Positions 1-11,097 of a stretch of DNA of 64,000 nt are shown piece after piece (positions within the stretch are counted from its first letter, which is position 1; every line of letters begins with the position of its first letter). The notes under the pieces were generated by a model. That model had not been told where the DNA came from. It was given only the letters and a program-made list of their open reading frames with translations, and made no database searches. The stretch spans positions 62,001-126,000 of the forward strand of contig NZ_JXAG01000030.1 in assembly GCF_000814905.1 (NCBI RefSeq). The letters run 5' to 3'. Made by a program: the position numbers and the translations under genes. Origin of the DNA: Enterobacter sp. Bisph1 (GTDB taxonomy: Bacteria; Pseudomonadota; Gammaproteobacteria; Enterobacterales; Enterobacteriaceae).

Positions 1-2
1 TG

Positions 3-590
3 CGCGCCCTGCGCCTCGGCTTTAGCTCGGTGATGTTTGATGGCTCTACCCTTTCTTATGAAGAGAATATCCGCCAGACGCGGGAAGTGGTGAAGATGTG
101 CCATGCGGTGGGCGTCTCTGTTGAAGCAGAACTCGGCGCGGTGGGCGGGGATGAAGGCGGCGCGCTGTATGGTCACGCCGACGAAGCCTGTTTCACCGAT
201 CCTTTACTTGCGCGGGACTTTGTCGATCAAACGGGTATCGATACGCTGGCGGTGGCCATTGGCAATGCGCACGGTAAATATAAAGGCGAACCGAAGCTCG
301 ATTTTGAGCGCCTCGACGCCATTCGCCAGCAAACCGGTCTGCCGTTGGTGCTGCACGGCGGCTCCGGTATCAGCGATGATGATTTCCGCCGTGCCATCTC
401 GCTGGGTATTCATAAAATCAACTTCTACACCGGCATGTCGCAGGCGGCGCTCGGCGCTATTGAGCAGCGTATGGCGAACCGCCAGCCGCTGTACGATGAG
501 TTTGCGCAGCTGTTACTGAGCGTTGAAGAGGCGATTACGGACACCGTTGCCGGGCAGATGCGTATCTTCGGCAGCGCGGGAAAACTGTGA
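3..590 (+). CDS. Class II ketose-bisphosphate aldolase family protein (3' part)
   Basis: The gene is cut by the window start. The reading frame is open from base 3 and the true start lies outside. The visible about 195 residues are the C-terminal two thirds of a class II (zinc) aldolase of the GatY/KbaY/YdjI type. VEAELGAVGG and the AVAIGNAHG and LVLHGGSGIS blocks match conserved active-site and metal-ligand segments, and INFYT matches the phosphate-binding end. Family members cleave ketose-1-phosphates or bisphosphates to a triose phosphate plus an aldehyde. The substrate here cannot be told from sequence. The stop codon overlaps the start of the downstream kinase (TGATG), so the two are translationally coupled and probably form one sugar catabolic operon, as ydjI-ydjH do in E. 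coli. Confidence 0.88.
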   Translation, partial: RALRLGFSSVMFDGSTLSYEENIRQTREVVKMCHAVGVSVEAELGAVGGDEGGALYGHADEACFTDPLLARDFVDQTGIDTLAVAIGNAHGKYKGEPKLDFERLDAIRQQTGLPLVLHGGSGISDDDFRRAISLGIHKINFYTGMSQAALGAIEQRMANRQPLYDEFAQLLLSVEEAITDTVAGQMRIFGSAGKL

Positions 591-1582
591 TGGAACGTAA
601 AGGGGTTATCGCCGCTGGCAATATGCTGGTCGACCATGTTCACCAAATCGTGCAGTGGCCGGAGCGCGGCTGGCTGGCGGAAATCACCCAAAGCGAGCGT
701 TCTACCGGCGGCGCGCCGCTCAACGTGCTGTTGACGCTGGCGAAAATGCACGTTGGCCTGCCGCTGCAGGCGGTCGGGCTGGTGGGTGAAGACAACGATG
801 GCGACTACATTTTAGCGATGCTTGAGCAGTACCATGTCAACCGCCAGCATGTGCAACGCACCACTTCTGCGCCAACCTCGATGTCGCAGGTGATGACGGA
901 TCCGTCTGGTCAGCGCACCTTTTTCCACTCGCCGGGGGCGAACCGCCTGCTGGATCTGCCTGCCTTTGACGGGCTGGACAGCAGCATGAAAATTTTCCAC
1001 CTCGGTTATCTGCTGCTGCTCGACAGCCTTGATAAGCCCGATGACGAATTTGGCACCCGCAGCGCACGCCTGCTGGCGCAGATGCGCGAGCTGGGCTTTG
1101 CTACCTCGCTGGATCTGGTGTCGCGCAAGGGCGACCCGCGCTATCAGCCGTTAGTGCTGCCCTGCTTGCCCCATCTCGATTACCTGGTGATCAACGAACT
1201 GGAGGCGGGTGAATTCAGCGGGCTGGTCATGCGCCGCGCCGACGACCAGCCGCATATTGATAATATTGCTTGTGCGGCGGCAAAACTGCTGGCGGCGGGG
1301 GTAAAACAGCGGGTGGTAATCCACTGCCCGGAAGGCGCATGGGGCGAAGAAGCCGGCGAAGCGGGAAGTTGGATACCTTCGCGGATGCTGAGTCAGGCGG
1401 AGATTATTGGCAGCGTTGGTGCGGGAGACGCCTTCTGCGCCGGGTTTTTATATGGCTGCCATGAAGCCTGGCCGCTGCAAAAGAGCATTCAGCTAGCGCA
1501 CGCCTGCGCCCGTACCAGCCTGCTGTGTGCGAATGCGATAGACGGCGCAAAACCTCTCGACGCGTTACTGCAAGAGATGTGA
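590..1582 (+). CDS. PfkB-family carbohydrate kinase
   Basis: The 330-residue product has the ribokinase/PfkB layout. An N-terminal substrate-binding half contains the STGGAPLNV glycine-rich block (about residues 42-50). A C-terminal ATP-binding half contains GSVGAGDAFCAGF, the family's second signature with the catalytic Asp in GAGD. The ATG at 590 overlaps the aldolase stop. A GTG one codon upstream would add only one residue. A kinase followed in metabolism by an aldolase is a common pairing: the kinase phosphorylates a keto-sugar or keto-acid and the aldolase splits it. E. coli YdjH is the closest functional parallel I can name. The exact substrate is unknown, and no transporter or regulator for it is visible inside the window. 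Confidence 0.88.
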   Translation: MERKGVIAAGNMLVDHVHQIVQWPERGWLAEITQSERSTGGAPLNVLLTLAKMHVGLPLQAVGLVGEDNDGDYILAMLEQYHVNRQHVQRTTSAPTSMSQVMTDPSGQRTFFHSPGANRLLDLPAFDGLDSSMKIFHLGYLLLLDSLDKPDDEFGTRSARLLAQMRELGFATSLDLVSRKGDPRYQPLVLPCLPHLDYLVINELEAGEFSGLVMRRADDQPHIDNIACAAAKLLAAGVKQRVVIHCPEGAWGEEAGEAGSWIPSRMLSQAEIIGSVGAGDAFCAGFLYGCHEAWPLQKSIQLAHACARTSLLCANAIDGAKPLDALLQEM

Positions 1583-1593
1583 TAAACAGCGTG

Positions 1594-2325
1594 TCAGGCG
1601 GCCTGGCTGTTATGGGATACATCGGCGGCAAAGACATAACCCAGGCCACGCAGGGTTTTGATCAATACCGGTTGGTGGGGATTAATTTCGATTTTGCGCC
1701 GCAGGCGCATAATCAGCACGTCAATGGTTCGGTCAAATACCTCGACGCTTTCGCTGTGCGTTAGCTCCAACAACTGCTCGCGGTTAAGCACCCGTCGCGC
1801 GTTTTGCACCAGCGCCAGCAACAAGCTGTATTCCCCCTGGGTGAGGCTCACCCGTTGCTGCTGTGGGTTAAACAGTTCACAGCGCTCAGGATCAAGATGC
1901 CAGCCGTTAAAGAGAAAACCCGCCGTTTTGACTGCCGGGGCTTCAGCCGCCAGCACGCCGGTTCGCCGTAATACCGCTTTTACCCGCGCCACCAGCACGC
2001 GCGCGTTAAAGGGCTTACCAATATAGTCATCGGCCCCCATCTCCAGACCGACGACGACATCCGCTTCGCTACCCAATCCGGTTAGCATTACCACCGGCAG
2101 CGACGGGCGCAATTTTTGCAACTGCTGTAAAACCTGCAGGCCGTTGATATCCGGCAGCATCATATCTAAAAGCACCAGCGCGATATCCGTATGCTGCGCG
2201 CAGAGCGTCACCGCATCGCGCCCGTTATGGCAGGCATAAACGGTGAAAACATGCTCGTTAAGCACATCCTCCAGCAGGGAACACACCGCCGTATCGTCAT
2301 CCACAACCAGAATTGCAGGTTTCAT
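1594..2325 (-). CDS. OmpR/PhoB-family response regulator (orphan)
   Basis: A 243-residue two-component regulator. The N-terminal receiver (about 1-115) has the acidic pocket VVDDD, the phospho-acceptor Asp in LVLLDMMLPD, the conserved Thr in MLTG and Lys in IGKPF. The C-terminal winged helix (about 145-235) has the RTIDVLIMRLRRKI recognition region and ends in LRGLGYVF. The ATG at 2325 gives a start directly before the receiver. A TTG at 2340 would add five residues. No histidine kinase lies on either side, so its partner is elsewhere or outside the window. It is convergent with the kinase gene (12 bp apart) and divergent from fdhF. It resembles TorR-type regulators but is not clearly torR. 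Target and stimulus are unknown. Confidence 0.88.
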   Translation of the reverse strand: MKPAILVVDDDTAVCSLLEDVLNEHVFTVYACHNGRDAVTLCAQHTDIALVLLDMMLPDINGLQVLQQLQKLRPSLPVVMLTGLGSEADVVVGLEMGADDYIGKPFNARVLVARVKAVLRRTGVLAAEAPAVKTAGFLFNGWHLDPERCELFNPQQQRVSLTQGEYSLLLALVQNARRVLNREQLLELTHSESVEVFDRTIDVLIMRLRRKIEINPHQPVLIKTLRGLGYVFAADVSHNSQAA

Positions 2326-2437
2326 TGTCCGCTTCCGCAAGGCTTCGTTTGCTCATTCTGGCCCATTGTGTTGGCCTGAATAGATAAATGCAGTGAATAA
2401 ATGCCGGATTTTTAACCGCGGTCACATCCCTCTGTTG

Positions 2438-2460
2438 TTCGACACGTCACTTTTGACGAC
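2438..2460 (+). promoter_or_regulatory. Candidate FhlA upstream activating site for fdhF
   Basis: Two TGAC/GTCA-type half-sites (TTCGACACGTCA and TTTTGACGAC) lie about 95-120 bp upstream of the predicted fdhF transcription start. That is the usual distance for the activator of a sigma-54 promoter. FhlA is the known activator of fdhF in E. coli. The assignment rests on position and a loose motif only. Confidence 0.35.
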
Positions 2461-2529
2461 GGGCTGCGCTTCGTCAGTATTTAGCCGTGATAAGCGGCGT
2501 AATATCGGCAATTACCCCCAAGATTACTG

Positions 2530-2544
2530 TGGCATAGAAAATGC
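2530..2544 (+). promoter_or_regulatory. Sigma-54 (-24/-12) promoter of fdhF
   Basis: TGGCATAGAAAATGC fits the sigma-54 consensus TGGCAC-N5-TTGC with the GG and GC dinucleotides in the required spacing. It lies 38 bases before the ATG. fdhF is known to be RpoN/FhlA-dependent in E. coli. Confidence 0.85.
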
Positions 2545-2581
2545 ATTATTGGGGGCGATATTCTTAACTGGAGCGAAAGTG

Positions 2582-4729
2582 ATGAAAAAAGTCGTCACGG
2601 TTTGCCCGTATTGCGCCTCAGGATGCAAAATTAACCTGGTGGTCGATAACGGCAAAATCGTTCGGGCAGAGGCAGCGCAGGGCAAGACCAATCAGGGCAC
2701 GCTGTGCCTGAAAGGTTACTACGGCTGGGATTTTATTAACGATACCCAGATTTTGACGCCTCGCCTGAAAACCCCGATGATCCGTCGCCAGCGCGGCGGC
2801 AAACTAGAGTCCGTATCCTGGGGTGAAGCGCTGGATTATGTCGCAGCGCGTTTGAGCGCCATCAAAGAGAAGTACGGTCCGGACGCTATCCAGACCACCG
2901 GCTCTTCCCGCGGTACGGGTAATGAAACCAACTACATAATGCAAAAATTCGCGCGCGCCGTTATTGGTACCAATAACGTTGACTGCTGCGCTCGCGTCTG
3001 ACACGGCCCTTCGGTTGCAGGTCTGCACCAGTCGGTCGGTAATGGCGCGATGAGTAATGCTATTAATGAAATCGATAACACGGATTTAGTGTTTATCTTT
3101 GGTTACAACCCGGCGGATTCTCACCCTATCGTCGCTAATCATGTGATTCGCGCGAAACAAAATGGGGCAAAAATCATCGTCTGCGATCCGCGCAAAATTG
3201 AAACCGCGCGCATTGCTGATATGCATGTCGCACTGAAAAACGGCTCGAATATTGCCCTGCTTAACGCGATCGGGCATGTGATTATTGCCGAAAATCTGTA
3301 CGACAACGCCTTTGTCGCCGCGCGTACTGAAGGTTTTGAAGAGTACCGGAAAATTGTCGAAGGCTATACGCCGGAGTCGGTCGAGGAAATTACCGGCGTT
3401 AGCGCCCAGCAGATCCGGCAGGCCGCCCGCATGTATGCCGGAGCGAAAAACGCCACTATTCTGTGGGGCATGGGCGTGACCCAGTTCTACCAGGGCGTGG
3501 AAACAGTACGTTCCCTCACCAGCCTCGCCATGCTGACGGGTAATCTCGGCAAACCGCACGTTGGGGTCAACCCGGTGCGTGGACAGAATAACGTGCAGGG
3601 TGCCTGCGATATGGGTGCGCTGCCGGATACCTATCCGGGCTACCAGTATGTGAAAGAGGAAGCCAACCGCGAGAAATTCGCCAAAGCCTGGGGCGTTGAA
3701 AGTTTGCCTGCCCATACGGGCTATCGCATCAGTGAGCTGCCGCACCGCGTAGAGCACGGCGAAGTGCGCGCCGCGTACATTATGGGCGAGGATCCGCTGC
3801 AAACGGATGCCGAGCTTTCCGCGGTACGTAAAGCCTTCGAAGGCCTTGAACTGGTGATTGTACAGGACATTTTCATGACCAAAACGGCGGCCGAAGCGGA
3901 TGTCATTCTGCCTTCGACCTCCTGGGGCGAACATGAAGGCGTCTATACCGCAGCGGATCGCGGTTTCCAGCGCTTCTTTAAAGCGGTGGAGCCGAAGTGG
4001 GATCTGAAAACGGACTGGCAAATCATCAGCGAGATCGCCACGCGGATGGGTTATCCGATGCACTACAACAACACGCAGGAGATCTGGGACGAGCTGCGTC
4101 ATCTGTGCCCGGACTTCTACGGCGCGACCTACGAAAAAATGGGCGAGCTGGGCTACATTCAGTGGCCGTGTCGTGACACATCGGATGCCGATCAGGGGAC
4201 GTCGTATCTGTTTAAAGAGAAGTTCGATACCCCGGACGGGCTGGCGAAATTCTTCACCTGCGACTGGGTCGCGCCAATGGATAAACTCACCGATGAGTAT
4301 CCGATGGTGCTCTCCACCGTGCGTGAAGTGGGCCACTACTCCTGTCGCTCGATGACCGGTAACTGTGCCGCGCTCGCCGCGCTGGCGGATGAACCGGGCT
4401 ATGCGCAAATCAACACCGCCGATGCCGAACGGCTGGGCATTGAAGATGAAGCGCTGGTGTGGGTCAACTCGCGCAAAGGCAGAATTATCACCCGTGCGCA
4501 GGTTAGCGACCGCCCGAACAAAGGCGCGGTGTATATGACCTATCAGTGGTGGATTGGTGCCTGTAACGAACTGGTGACGGAGAACTTAAGCCCGATAACC
4601 AAAACGCCGGAGTACAAATATTGCGCCGTGCGCGTGGAGCGGATCGCCGATCAGCACGCCGCCGAGCAGTATGTCATTGATGAGTACAACACGCTGAAAG
4701 CCCGTCTGCGCGAAAGCGCAATGGGTTAA
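2582..4729 (+). CDS. fdhF: Formate dehydrogenase H, selenocysteine-containing
   Basis: Catalytic subunit of the formate hydrogenlyase complex. It oxidises formate to CO2 at a bis-molybdopterin guanine dinucleotide Mo/W centre in the cytoplasm and passes electrons to hydrogenase 3 under fermentation. The gene contains an in-frame TGA at 2999-3001, exactly codon 140, the known selenocysteine position. It is followed by His141 and a SECIS hairpin. Read through, the product is 715 residues, the same length as E. coli FdhF. The [4Fe-4S] ligands Cys8, Cys11, Cys15 and Cys42, the electron-relay Lys44 and the active-site Arg333 are all present. A sigma-54 promoter lies upstream and a terminator follows. 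Automatic gene callers will split this into two ORFs ending at 3001 and starting near 3050. That split is not real. Confidence 0.97.
2999..3040 (+). promoter_or_regulatory. Selenocysteine UGA codon and SECIS element of fdhF
   Basis: The UGA is followed within 11 bases by a stem-loop whose apical part is GGTTGCAGGTCTGCACC: GGTGCA-type pairing around a GGUC loop. This is the bacterial SECIS form bound by SelB, with the essential loop G and U. The sequence after the UGA is almost identical to what I know of E. coli fdhF. It implies a working selA/selB/selC system elsewhere in the genome. Confidence 0.93.
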
Positions 4730-4737
4730 TCCTGAAT

Positions 4738-4762
4738 GCGGGGCGTTGATGCCCCGCGTTTT
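4738..4762 (+). terminator. Rho-independent terminator of fdhF
   Basis: GCGGGGC (4738-4744) and GCCCCGC (4751-4757) form a 7-bp GC-rich stem with a 6-base loop, followed by GTTTT. It begins 9 bases after the fdhF stop. Confidence 0.8.
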
Positions 4763-4844
4763 CACACCGCAATCCCCGCTATGCTCACGTCGTATTCAGG
4801 CAACGTTTTTCCATTAACAGGGAAAGCGTGGCGTCTGCTTTTAG

Positions 4845-4874
4845 ATAAAAAAATCCCTCCGTACAGGAGGGATT
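4845..4874 (-). terminator. Rho-independent terminator of gltP
   Basis: On the minus strand AATCCCTCC-TGTAC-GGAGGGATT is a 9-bp stem followed by a run of seven T. It sits directly after the gltP stop. Confidence 0.9.
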
Positions 4875-4881
4875 GAGCAGT

Positions 4882-6192
4882 TTATTGGGCGGTTTTATCA
4901 AACTTGCCAAGCATTTCGCGCTCGTAGGCTCGCGCCTTTTTGCGGTCGAATTTGTGTTCCCACTTGGCGATAACCAGCACCGCCAGCGCATTCCCCACCA
5001 CGTTGAGGGCGGTACGCGCCATATCAAGGATACGGTCGACACCAGCGATAAACGCCAGCCCTTCCAGCGGAATTCCCACGCTTCCCAGCGTCGCCAGCAG
5101 AACCACAAAGGAGACGCCAGGCACGCCGGCAATCCCTTTTGACGTCACCATCAGCGTCAACACGAGAATGATCTCCTGCCACAACGAGAGATCGATACCG
5201 TACAGCTGGGCGATAAAGATAGCCGCGATGCTTTGATACAGCGTTGAGCCATCGAGGTTAAAGGAGTAACCCGTCGGCACCACGAAGCTGGTGATGGACG
5301 CCGGTGCGCCGTAGGCTTCCATTTTCTCAATAATACGCGGCAGCACGCTTTCCGAACTGGCGGTGGAGTAGGCCAGGATCAGTTCATCTTTCAGGATGCG
5401 AATCAACGTCCAGATGCTCAGCCCGCAGACGCGCGCCACCAGCCCCAGCACCACCAGCGCAAAGAACAGGATCGCACAATAGACCAGCACCACCAGCTTC
5501 GCCAGCGGCCACAGCGAGGCAAAACCAAAGTTCGCCACCGTGACGGAAATCAGCGCAAACACGCCGATCGGCGCATAGCGCATCACCATATGGGTAACTT
5601 TAAACATGGTTTCGGAAATGGAACGGAAGACGGAAACTAGCGGCTCGCGGTGCGTCGCCGGCAGCGACGAAAGCCCGAGTCCAAACAGTACCGAGAAGAA
5701 GATGATCGGCAGCATATCGCCTTTCGCCATCGACGCGACGATATTGGTCGGCACCAGCGATAAAATCGTCCCCATCAGGCCGTGAGCGTGGCTTTGCACG
5801 TCCGCAGTGGTGCTTTGGTATTTCGAAATATCCACCGTTGCCAGCTGCGACATATCGATGCCCGCACCAGGCTGGAAGACGTTCGCCAGCGTGATGCCGA
5901 GAATAATCGCCACCGTAGTGATCACTTCGAAATAGATGATGGTCTTCGCGCCGATACGGCCCAACTGCTTTGCGTCGCCTACGCCAGCAATGCCCACTAT
6001 CAGCGTAGAGATAACAATCGGTACCACGATCATTTTAATCAAATGGATAAAGATATCGCCTGCTGGCGACAGGAGATTCGCTATCAGCCAGTCGCGGCTC
6101 TCGCTGTGGTAATGCAGGTAACTGCCCAGAAGAATACCCAGCACAAGGGCTAGCAGAATCTGCCAGGCCAGGCTGATTTTCATGTTTTTCAT
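4882..6192 (-). CDS. gltP: Glutamate/aspartate:proton symporter
   Basis: Inner-membrane carrier of the dicarboxylate/amino acid:cation symporter (DAACS) family that takes up L-glutamate and L-aspartate with protons. The 436-residue product matches E. coli GltP (437) almost throughout. It has about eight hydrophobic spans, the serine-rich re-entrant loop ASSESVLPR, the NLDGS motif and GIAGVPGVSF of the second hairpin. The start MKNMKISLAW at 6192 is chosen because a GAGG Shine-Dalgarno lies about 11 bases upstream. Longer in-frame starts at 6204 and 6240 would place that site inside the gene or lose it. It is divergent from acs. In E. coli the nrf operon lies between the two genes and is missing here. 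Confidence 0.96.
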   Translation of the reverse strand: MKNMKISLAWQILLALVLGILLGSYLHYHSESRDWLIANLLSPAGDIFIHLIKMIVVPIVISTLIVGIAGVGDAKQLGRIGAKTIIYFEVITTVAIILGITLANVFQPGAGIDMSQLATVDISKYQSTTADVQSHAHGLMGTILSLVPTNIVASMAKGDMLPIIFFSVLFGLGLSSLPATHREPLVSVFRSISETMFKVTHMVMRYAPIGVFALISVTVANFGFASLWPLAKLVVLVYCAILFFALVVLGLVARVCGLSIWTLIRILKDELILAYSTASSESVLPRIIEKMEAYGAPASITSFVVPTGYSFNLDGSTLYQSIAAIFIAQLYGIDLSLWQEIILVLTLMVTSKGIAGVPGVSFVVLLATLGSVGIPLEGLAFIAGVDRILDMARTALNVVGNALAVLVIAKWEHKFDRKKARAYEREMLGKFDKTAQ

Positions 6193-6876
6193 AACTACAG
6201 ACATCCTCAATGAAGCGCCATTCCAGGGACGGAACAACACATACTGAAAGGGTATGATTCGCGTCGCACATTATTGCGGGGTTTTTTAACGCGCATTATC
6301 AGTACCATTTGCAAGGTGTAACGCGCAACCCTATACCGGGAGGGGGTTTGACTGATTTTTTGCTGAAAAGGCGTCTTTTATTTTAGTTATCAACAATAAC
6401 TCGTTGTTATAAAAAAAGTTTAACTGCGTTCAAAACCAATATTCCCCATCAGAAATTATTACGCACAGAGGGTTCATTTGCACACTTTTTAATCACTGAA
6501 AATGCTGTCTTGAGCTGCGCTGGCGGAAATATCGTCTACAAATGGTGATTAATTCAGTTAATAATTCACTAACTAAATCATTATCACCCTATTGATTACA
6601 TAGTGTCTTTTCAGGGAGTTGCGTGTAACCGATTTTTTACGCGCTTATTACGGGTCATCGTAACGCTGTATACCATAACTTACTGTTATGAGGCACCTTT
6701 CTTCTCGTGGCGCGGATATTCCATCCACTGCGCAGCAGCACAATTCTTTTGCTCTCTTTTTACGCAATACACCCATTGCGTGATCTATCGCGCAAATAGT
6801 AAACAAAGCTGGCAAAGGCCCTACTCATAACGTTCTTTTGACATATTATTAACATCTTACAAGGAGAGCAATTGCC
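6193..6876. other. gltP-acs divergent intergenic region
   Basis: 684 bases with no convincing gene. It is AT-rich and should hold the gltP and acs promoters. A 75-codon ORF at 6603-6830 has no recognisable family features or good ribosome site. In E. coli K-12 the nrfABCDEFG nitrite reductase operon occupies this position. No remnant of nrf was recognised. Confidence 0.7.
6777..6794 (+). promoter_or_regulatory. Candidate CRP site upstream of acs
   Basis: TGCGTGATCTATCGCGCA contains a good GTGA half and a degenerate second half about 100 bp before the acs ATG. acs is known to be CRP-activated from tandem upstream sites in E. coli, and this stretch resembles one of them. Single-motif evidence only. 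Confidence 0.45.
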
Positions 6877-8835
6877 ATGAGCCAAATACATAAACATGAT
6901 ATTCCCGCCAATATTGCGGAGCGTTGCTTGATTGATCCGCAGCAGTATGAGGCCAAATACCAACAATCGGTAACTGACCCTGACACGTTCTGGGGCGAGC
7001 AAGGGAAAATCCTCGACTGGATCAAACCCTATAAGAAGGTGAAAAACACCTCCTTCGCACCGGGCAATATTTCCATTAAATGGTATGAAGACGGCACCCT
7101 AAACCTGGCGGCAAACTGTCTTGACCGCCACCTCGCCGAGCGCGGCGATCAAACCGCGATTATTTGGGAAGGCGATGACGCCAGCCAGAGCAAATACATC
7201 ACCTACCGTGAACTGCATCGTGAAGTTTGCCGCTTTGCCAACGTGCTGGTATCGCAGGGCATTCAAAAAGGCGATGTTGTCGCAATCTATATGCCGATGG
7301 TGCCGGAAGCGGCGGTGGCGATGCTGGCCTGCGCGCGGATTGGCGCGGTGCACTCGGTGATTTTCGGCGGCTTCTCGCCGGAAGCAGTCGCCGGGCGCAT
7401 TATCGACTCGAACTCGCGGCTGGTGATCACCGCCGACGAAGGCGTGCGCGCCGGACGCACCATTCCACTGAAGAAAAATGTTGATGACGCGCTGAAGAAC
7501 CCGAACGTCACGAGCGTTGAGCATGTGATCGTCCTGAAGCGCACCGGCGGCAATATTGAGTGGCATGAAGGCCGCGATCTGTGGTGGAACGACTTAACCG
7601 AGCAGGCCAGCCCTGAGCATCAGCCTGTTGAAGTGGGGGCCGAAGATCCGCTCTTTATTCTCTATACTTCCGGCTCTACCGGTAAACCGAAAGGCGTGCT
7701 GCATACCACCGGCGGTTACCTTGTCTATGTCGCATCGACCTTTAAATATGTCTTCGATTACCATCCAGGCGATGTCTACTGGTGTACGGCGGATGTCGGC
7801 TGGGTTACCGGTCACAGCTATTTACTGTATGGCCCGCTGGCCTGCGGCGCTATCACGCTGATGTTTGAAGGGGTGCCGAACTGGCCAACCCCGGCGCGCA
7901 TGAGCCAGGTGGTGGACAAACATGACGTCAATATTCTTTATACCGCGCCAACGGCAATCCGCGCCTTGATGGCGGAAGGGGATAAAGCCATTGAGGGTAC
8001 CGACCGCTCGTCGCTGCGTATTCTTGGTTCCGTAGGTGAGCCGATTAACCCGGAAGCCTGGGAGTGGTACTGGTCGAAAATCGGCAACGGTAAATGTCCG
8101 GTAATGGACACCTGGTGGCAGACGGAAACCGGCGGATTTATGATCACCCCATTGCCCGGTGCGACAAAGCTGAAAGCCGGTTCCGCTACCCTGCCCTTCT
8201 TTGGCGTCAAGCCTGAACTGGTGGATAACGAAGGCAACCCGCTGGCGGGTGCGACCGAGGGCAACCTGGTGATTGCCGACTCCTGGCCGGGCCAGGCGCG
8301 TACGCTGTTTGGCGATCATGAACGCTTTGAGCAGACCTACTTCTCAACCTTCAAGAATAAGTACTTCAGCGGCGACGGTGCACGTCGTGATGAAGATGGC
8401 TACTACTGGATCACCGGACGTGTGGATGACGTATTGAACGTCTCCGGCCACCGTCTGGGCACTGCGGAGATAGAATCGGCGCTGGTATCGCACCCGAAAA
8501 TCGCCGAAGCCGCGGTGGTAGGCATTCCGCACAATATCAAAGGCCAGGCCATTTACGCTTACGTCACCCTTAATCACGGCGAAGAACCTTCGCCTGAACT
8601 TTACACCGAAGTGCGTAATTGGGTGCGTAAAGAGATTGGCCCGCTGGCGACGCCGGATGTGCTGCACTGGACAGATTCGCTGCCGAAAACCCGCTCCGGC
8701 AAAATAATGCGCCGTATTCTGCGCAAAATCGCCGCAGGCGATACCAGCAACCTCGGCGATACGTCAACCCTCGCCGATCCAGGCGTAGTGGAAAAACTGC
8801 TCGAAGAGAAGCAGGCCATTACCATGCCTTCGTAA
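6877..8835 (+). CDS. acs: Acetyl-CoA synthetase
   Basis: AMP-forming acetate:CoA ligase, the high-affinity acetate scavenging enzyme: acetate + ATP + CoA to acetyl-CoA + AMP + PPi. The 652 residues equal E. coli Acs in length. The adenylation motif [11 protein letters not shown] (about residues 264-274), the WWQTETGG block and the C-terminal lid with [11 protein letters not shown] are present. The lid Lys is residue 609, the site inactivated by acetylation and controlled by CobB. A strong AAGGAGAG ribosome site lies 8 bases before the ATG. It leads an acs-yjcH-actP gene cluster for acetate uptake and activation. The 150-bp gap to yjcH contains a hairpin. Confidence 0.98.
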   Translation: MSQIHKHDIPANIAERCLIDPQQYEAKYQQSVTDPDTFWGEQGKILDWIKPYKKVKNTSFAPGNISIKWYEDGTLNLAANCLDRHLAERGDQTAIIWEGDDASQSKYITYRELHREVCRFANVLVSQGIQKGDVVAIYMPMVPEAAVAMLACARIGAVHSVIFGGFSPEAVAGRIIDSNSRLVITADEGVRAGRTIPLKKNVDDALKNPNVTSVEHVIVLKRTGGNIEWHEGRDLWWNDLTEQASPEHQPVEVGAEDPLFILYTSGSTGKPKGVLHTTGGYLVYVASTFKYVFDYHPGDVYWCTADVGWVTGHSYLLYGPLACGAITLMFEGVPNWPTPARMSQVVDKHDVNILYTAPTAIRALMAEGDKAIEGTDRSSLRILGSVGEPINPEAWEWYWSKIGNGKCPVMDTWWQTETGGFMITPLPGATKLKAGSATLPFFGVKPELVDNEGNPLAGATEGNLVIADSWPGQARTLFGDHERFEQTYFSTFKNKYFSGDGARRDEDGYYWITGRVDDVLNVSGHRLGTAEIESALVSHPKIAEAAVVGIPHNIKGQAIYAYVTLNHGEEPSPELYTEVRNWVRKEIGPLATPDVLHWTDSLPKTRSGKIMRRILRKIAAGDTSNLGDTSTLADPGVVEKLLEEKQAITMPS

Positions 8836-8847
8836 TTCCCCCTACAC

Positions 8848-8867
8848 CTCTCCCCTGCGGGGGAGAG
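8848..8867 (+). terminator. Intercistronic hairpin between acs and yjcH
   Basis: CTCTCCCC-TGCG-GGGGAGAG is a perfect 8-bp stem with a 4-base loop, 12 bases after the acs stop. There is no T-run, so it may be an attenuator or mRNA-stabilising hairpin rather than a full terminator. A run of nine C follows at 8885-8893. Confidence 0.6.
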
Positions 8868-8986
8868 ATAAAATAAAAACCCTACCCCCCCCCGACGGAA
8901 AGCGTATTGCAGGAAGCTGGCCGCATGACGCGGTCAATGCCCTTGCGGCACGCAGGACAAAGGGGATACCTCTGGAGAATTCTGTG

Positions 8987-10944
<1,958 letters not shown>

Positions 10945-10952
10945 ACCCCTCT

Positions 10953-10985
10953 CCCCGGTCAGTAATGGCCGGGGATCACATTTTC
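10953..10985 (+). terminator. Probable terminator of the acs-yjcH-actP cluster
   Basis: CCCCGGTC-AGTAAT-GGCCGGGG forms an 8-bp stem including one T-G wobble, 8 bases past the actP stop. It is followed by ATCACATTTT, an imperfect T-rich tail. Confidence 0.6.
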
Positions 10986-11097
10986 CCGCCTTTTTCCTGC
11001 CTCTCTTTTTGTCCGCGCGCTACATTACCTGCAGATAATTGAAACAGTGTTTTTAATAGTTCAGCACATTAATTCATTTATAACTGTAGAGGCGATA

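Noticed and set aside
2999-3050. Apparent nonsense mutation splitting fdhF into two genes
   Set aside because: The TGA is at codon 140, the known selenocysteine position, and is followed by a SECIS hairpin. The total length equals functional FdhF.
3086-4408. 440-codon open frame on the minus strand opposite fdhF
   Set aside because: It is antisense to a well-conserved gene, has no recognisable motifs and is low-complexity basic in composition. A shadow of GC-rich codon use.
6603-6830. 75-codon ORF in the gltP-acs gap
   Set aside because: No ribosome site, no similarity pattern, and it overlaps the expected acs promoter region.
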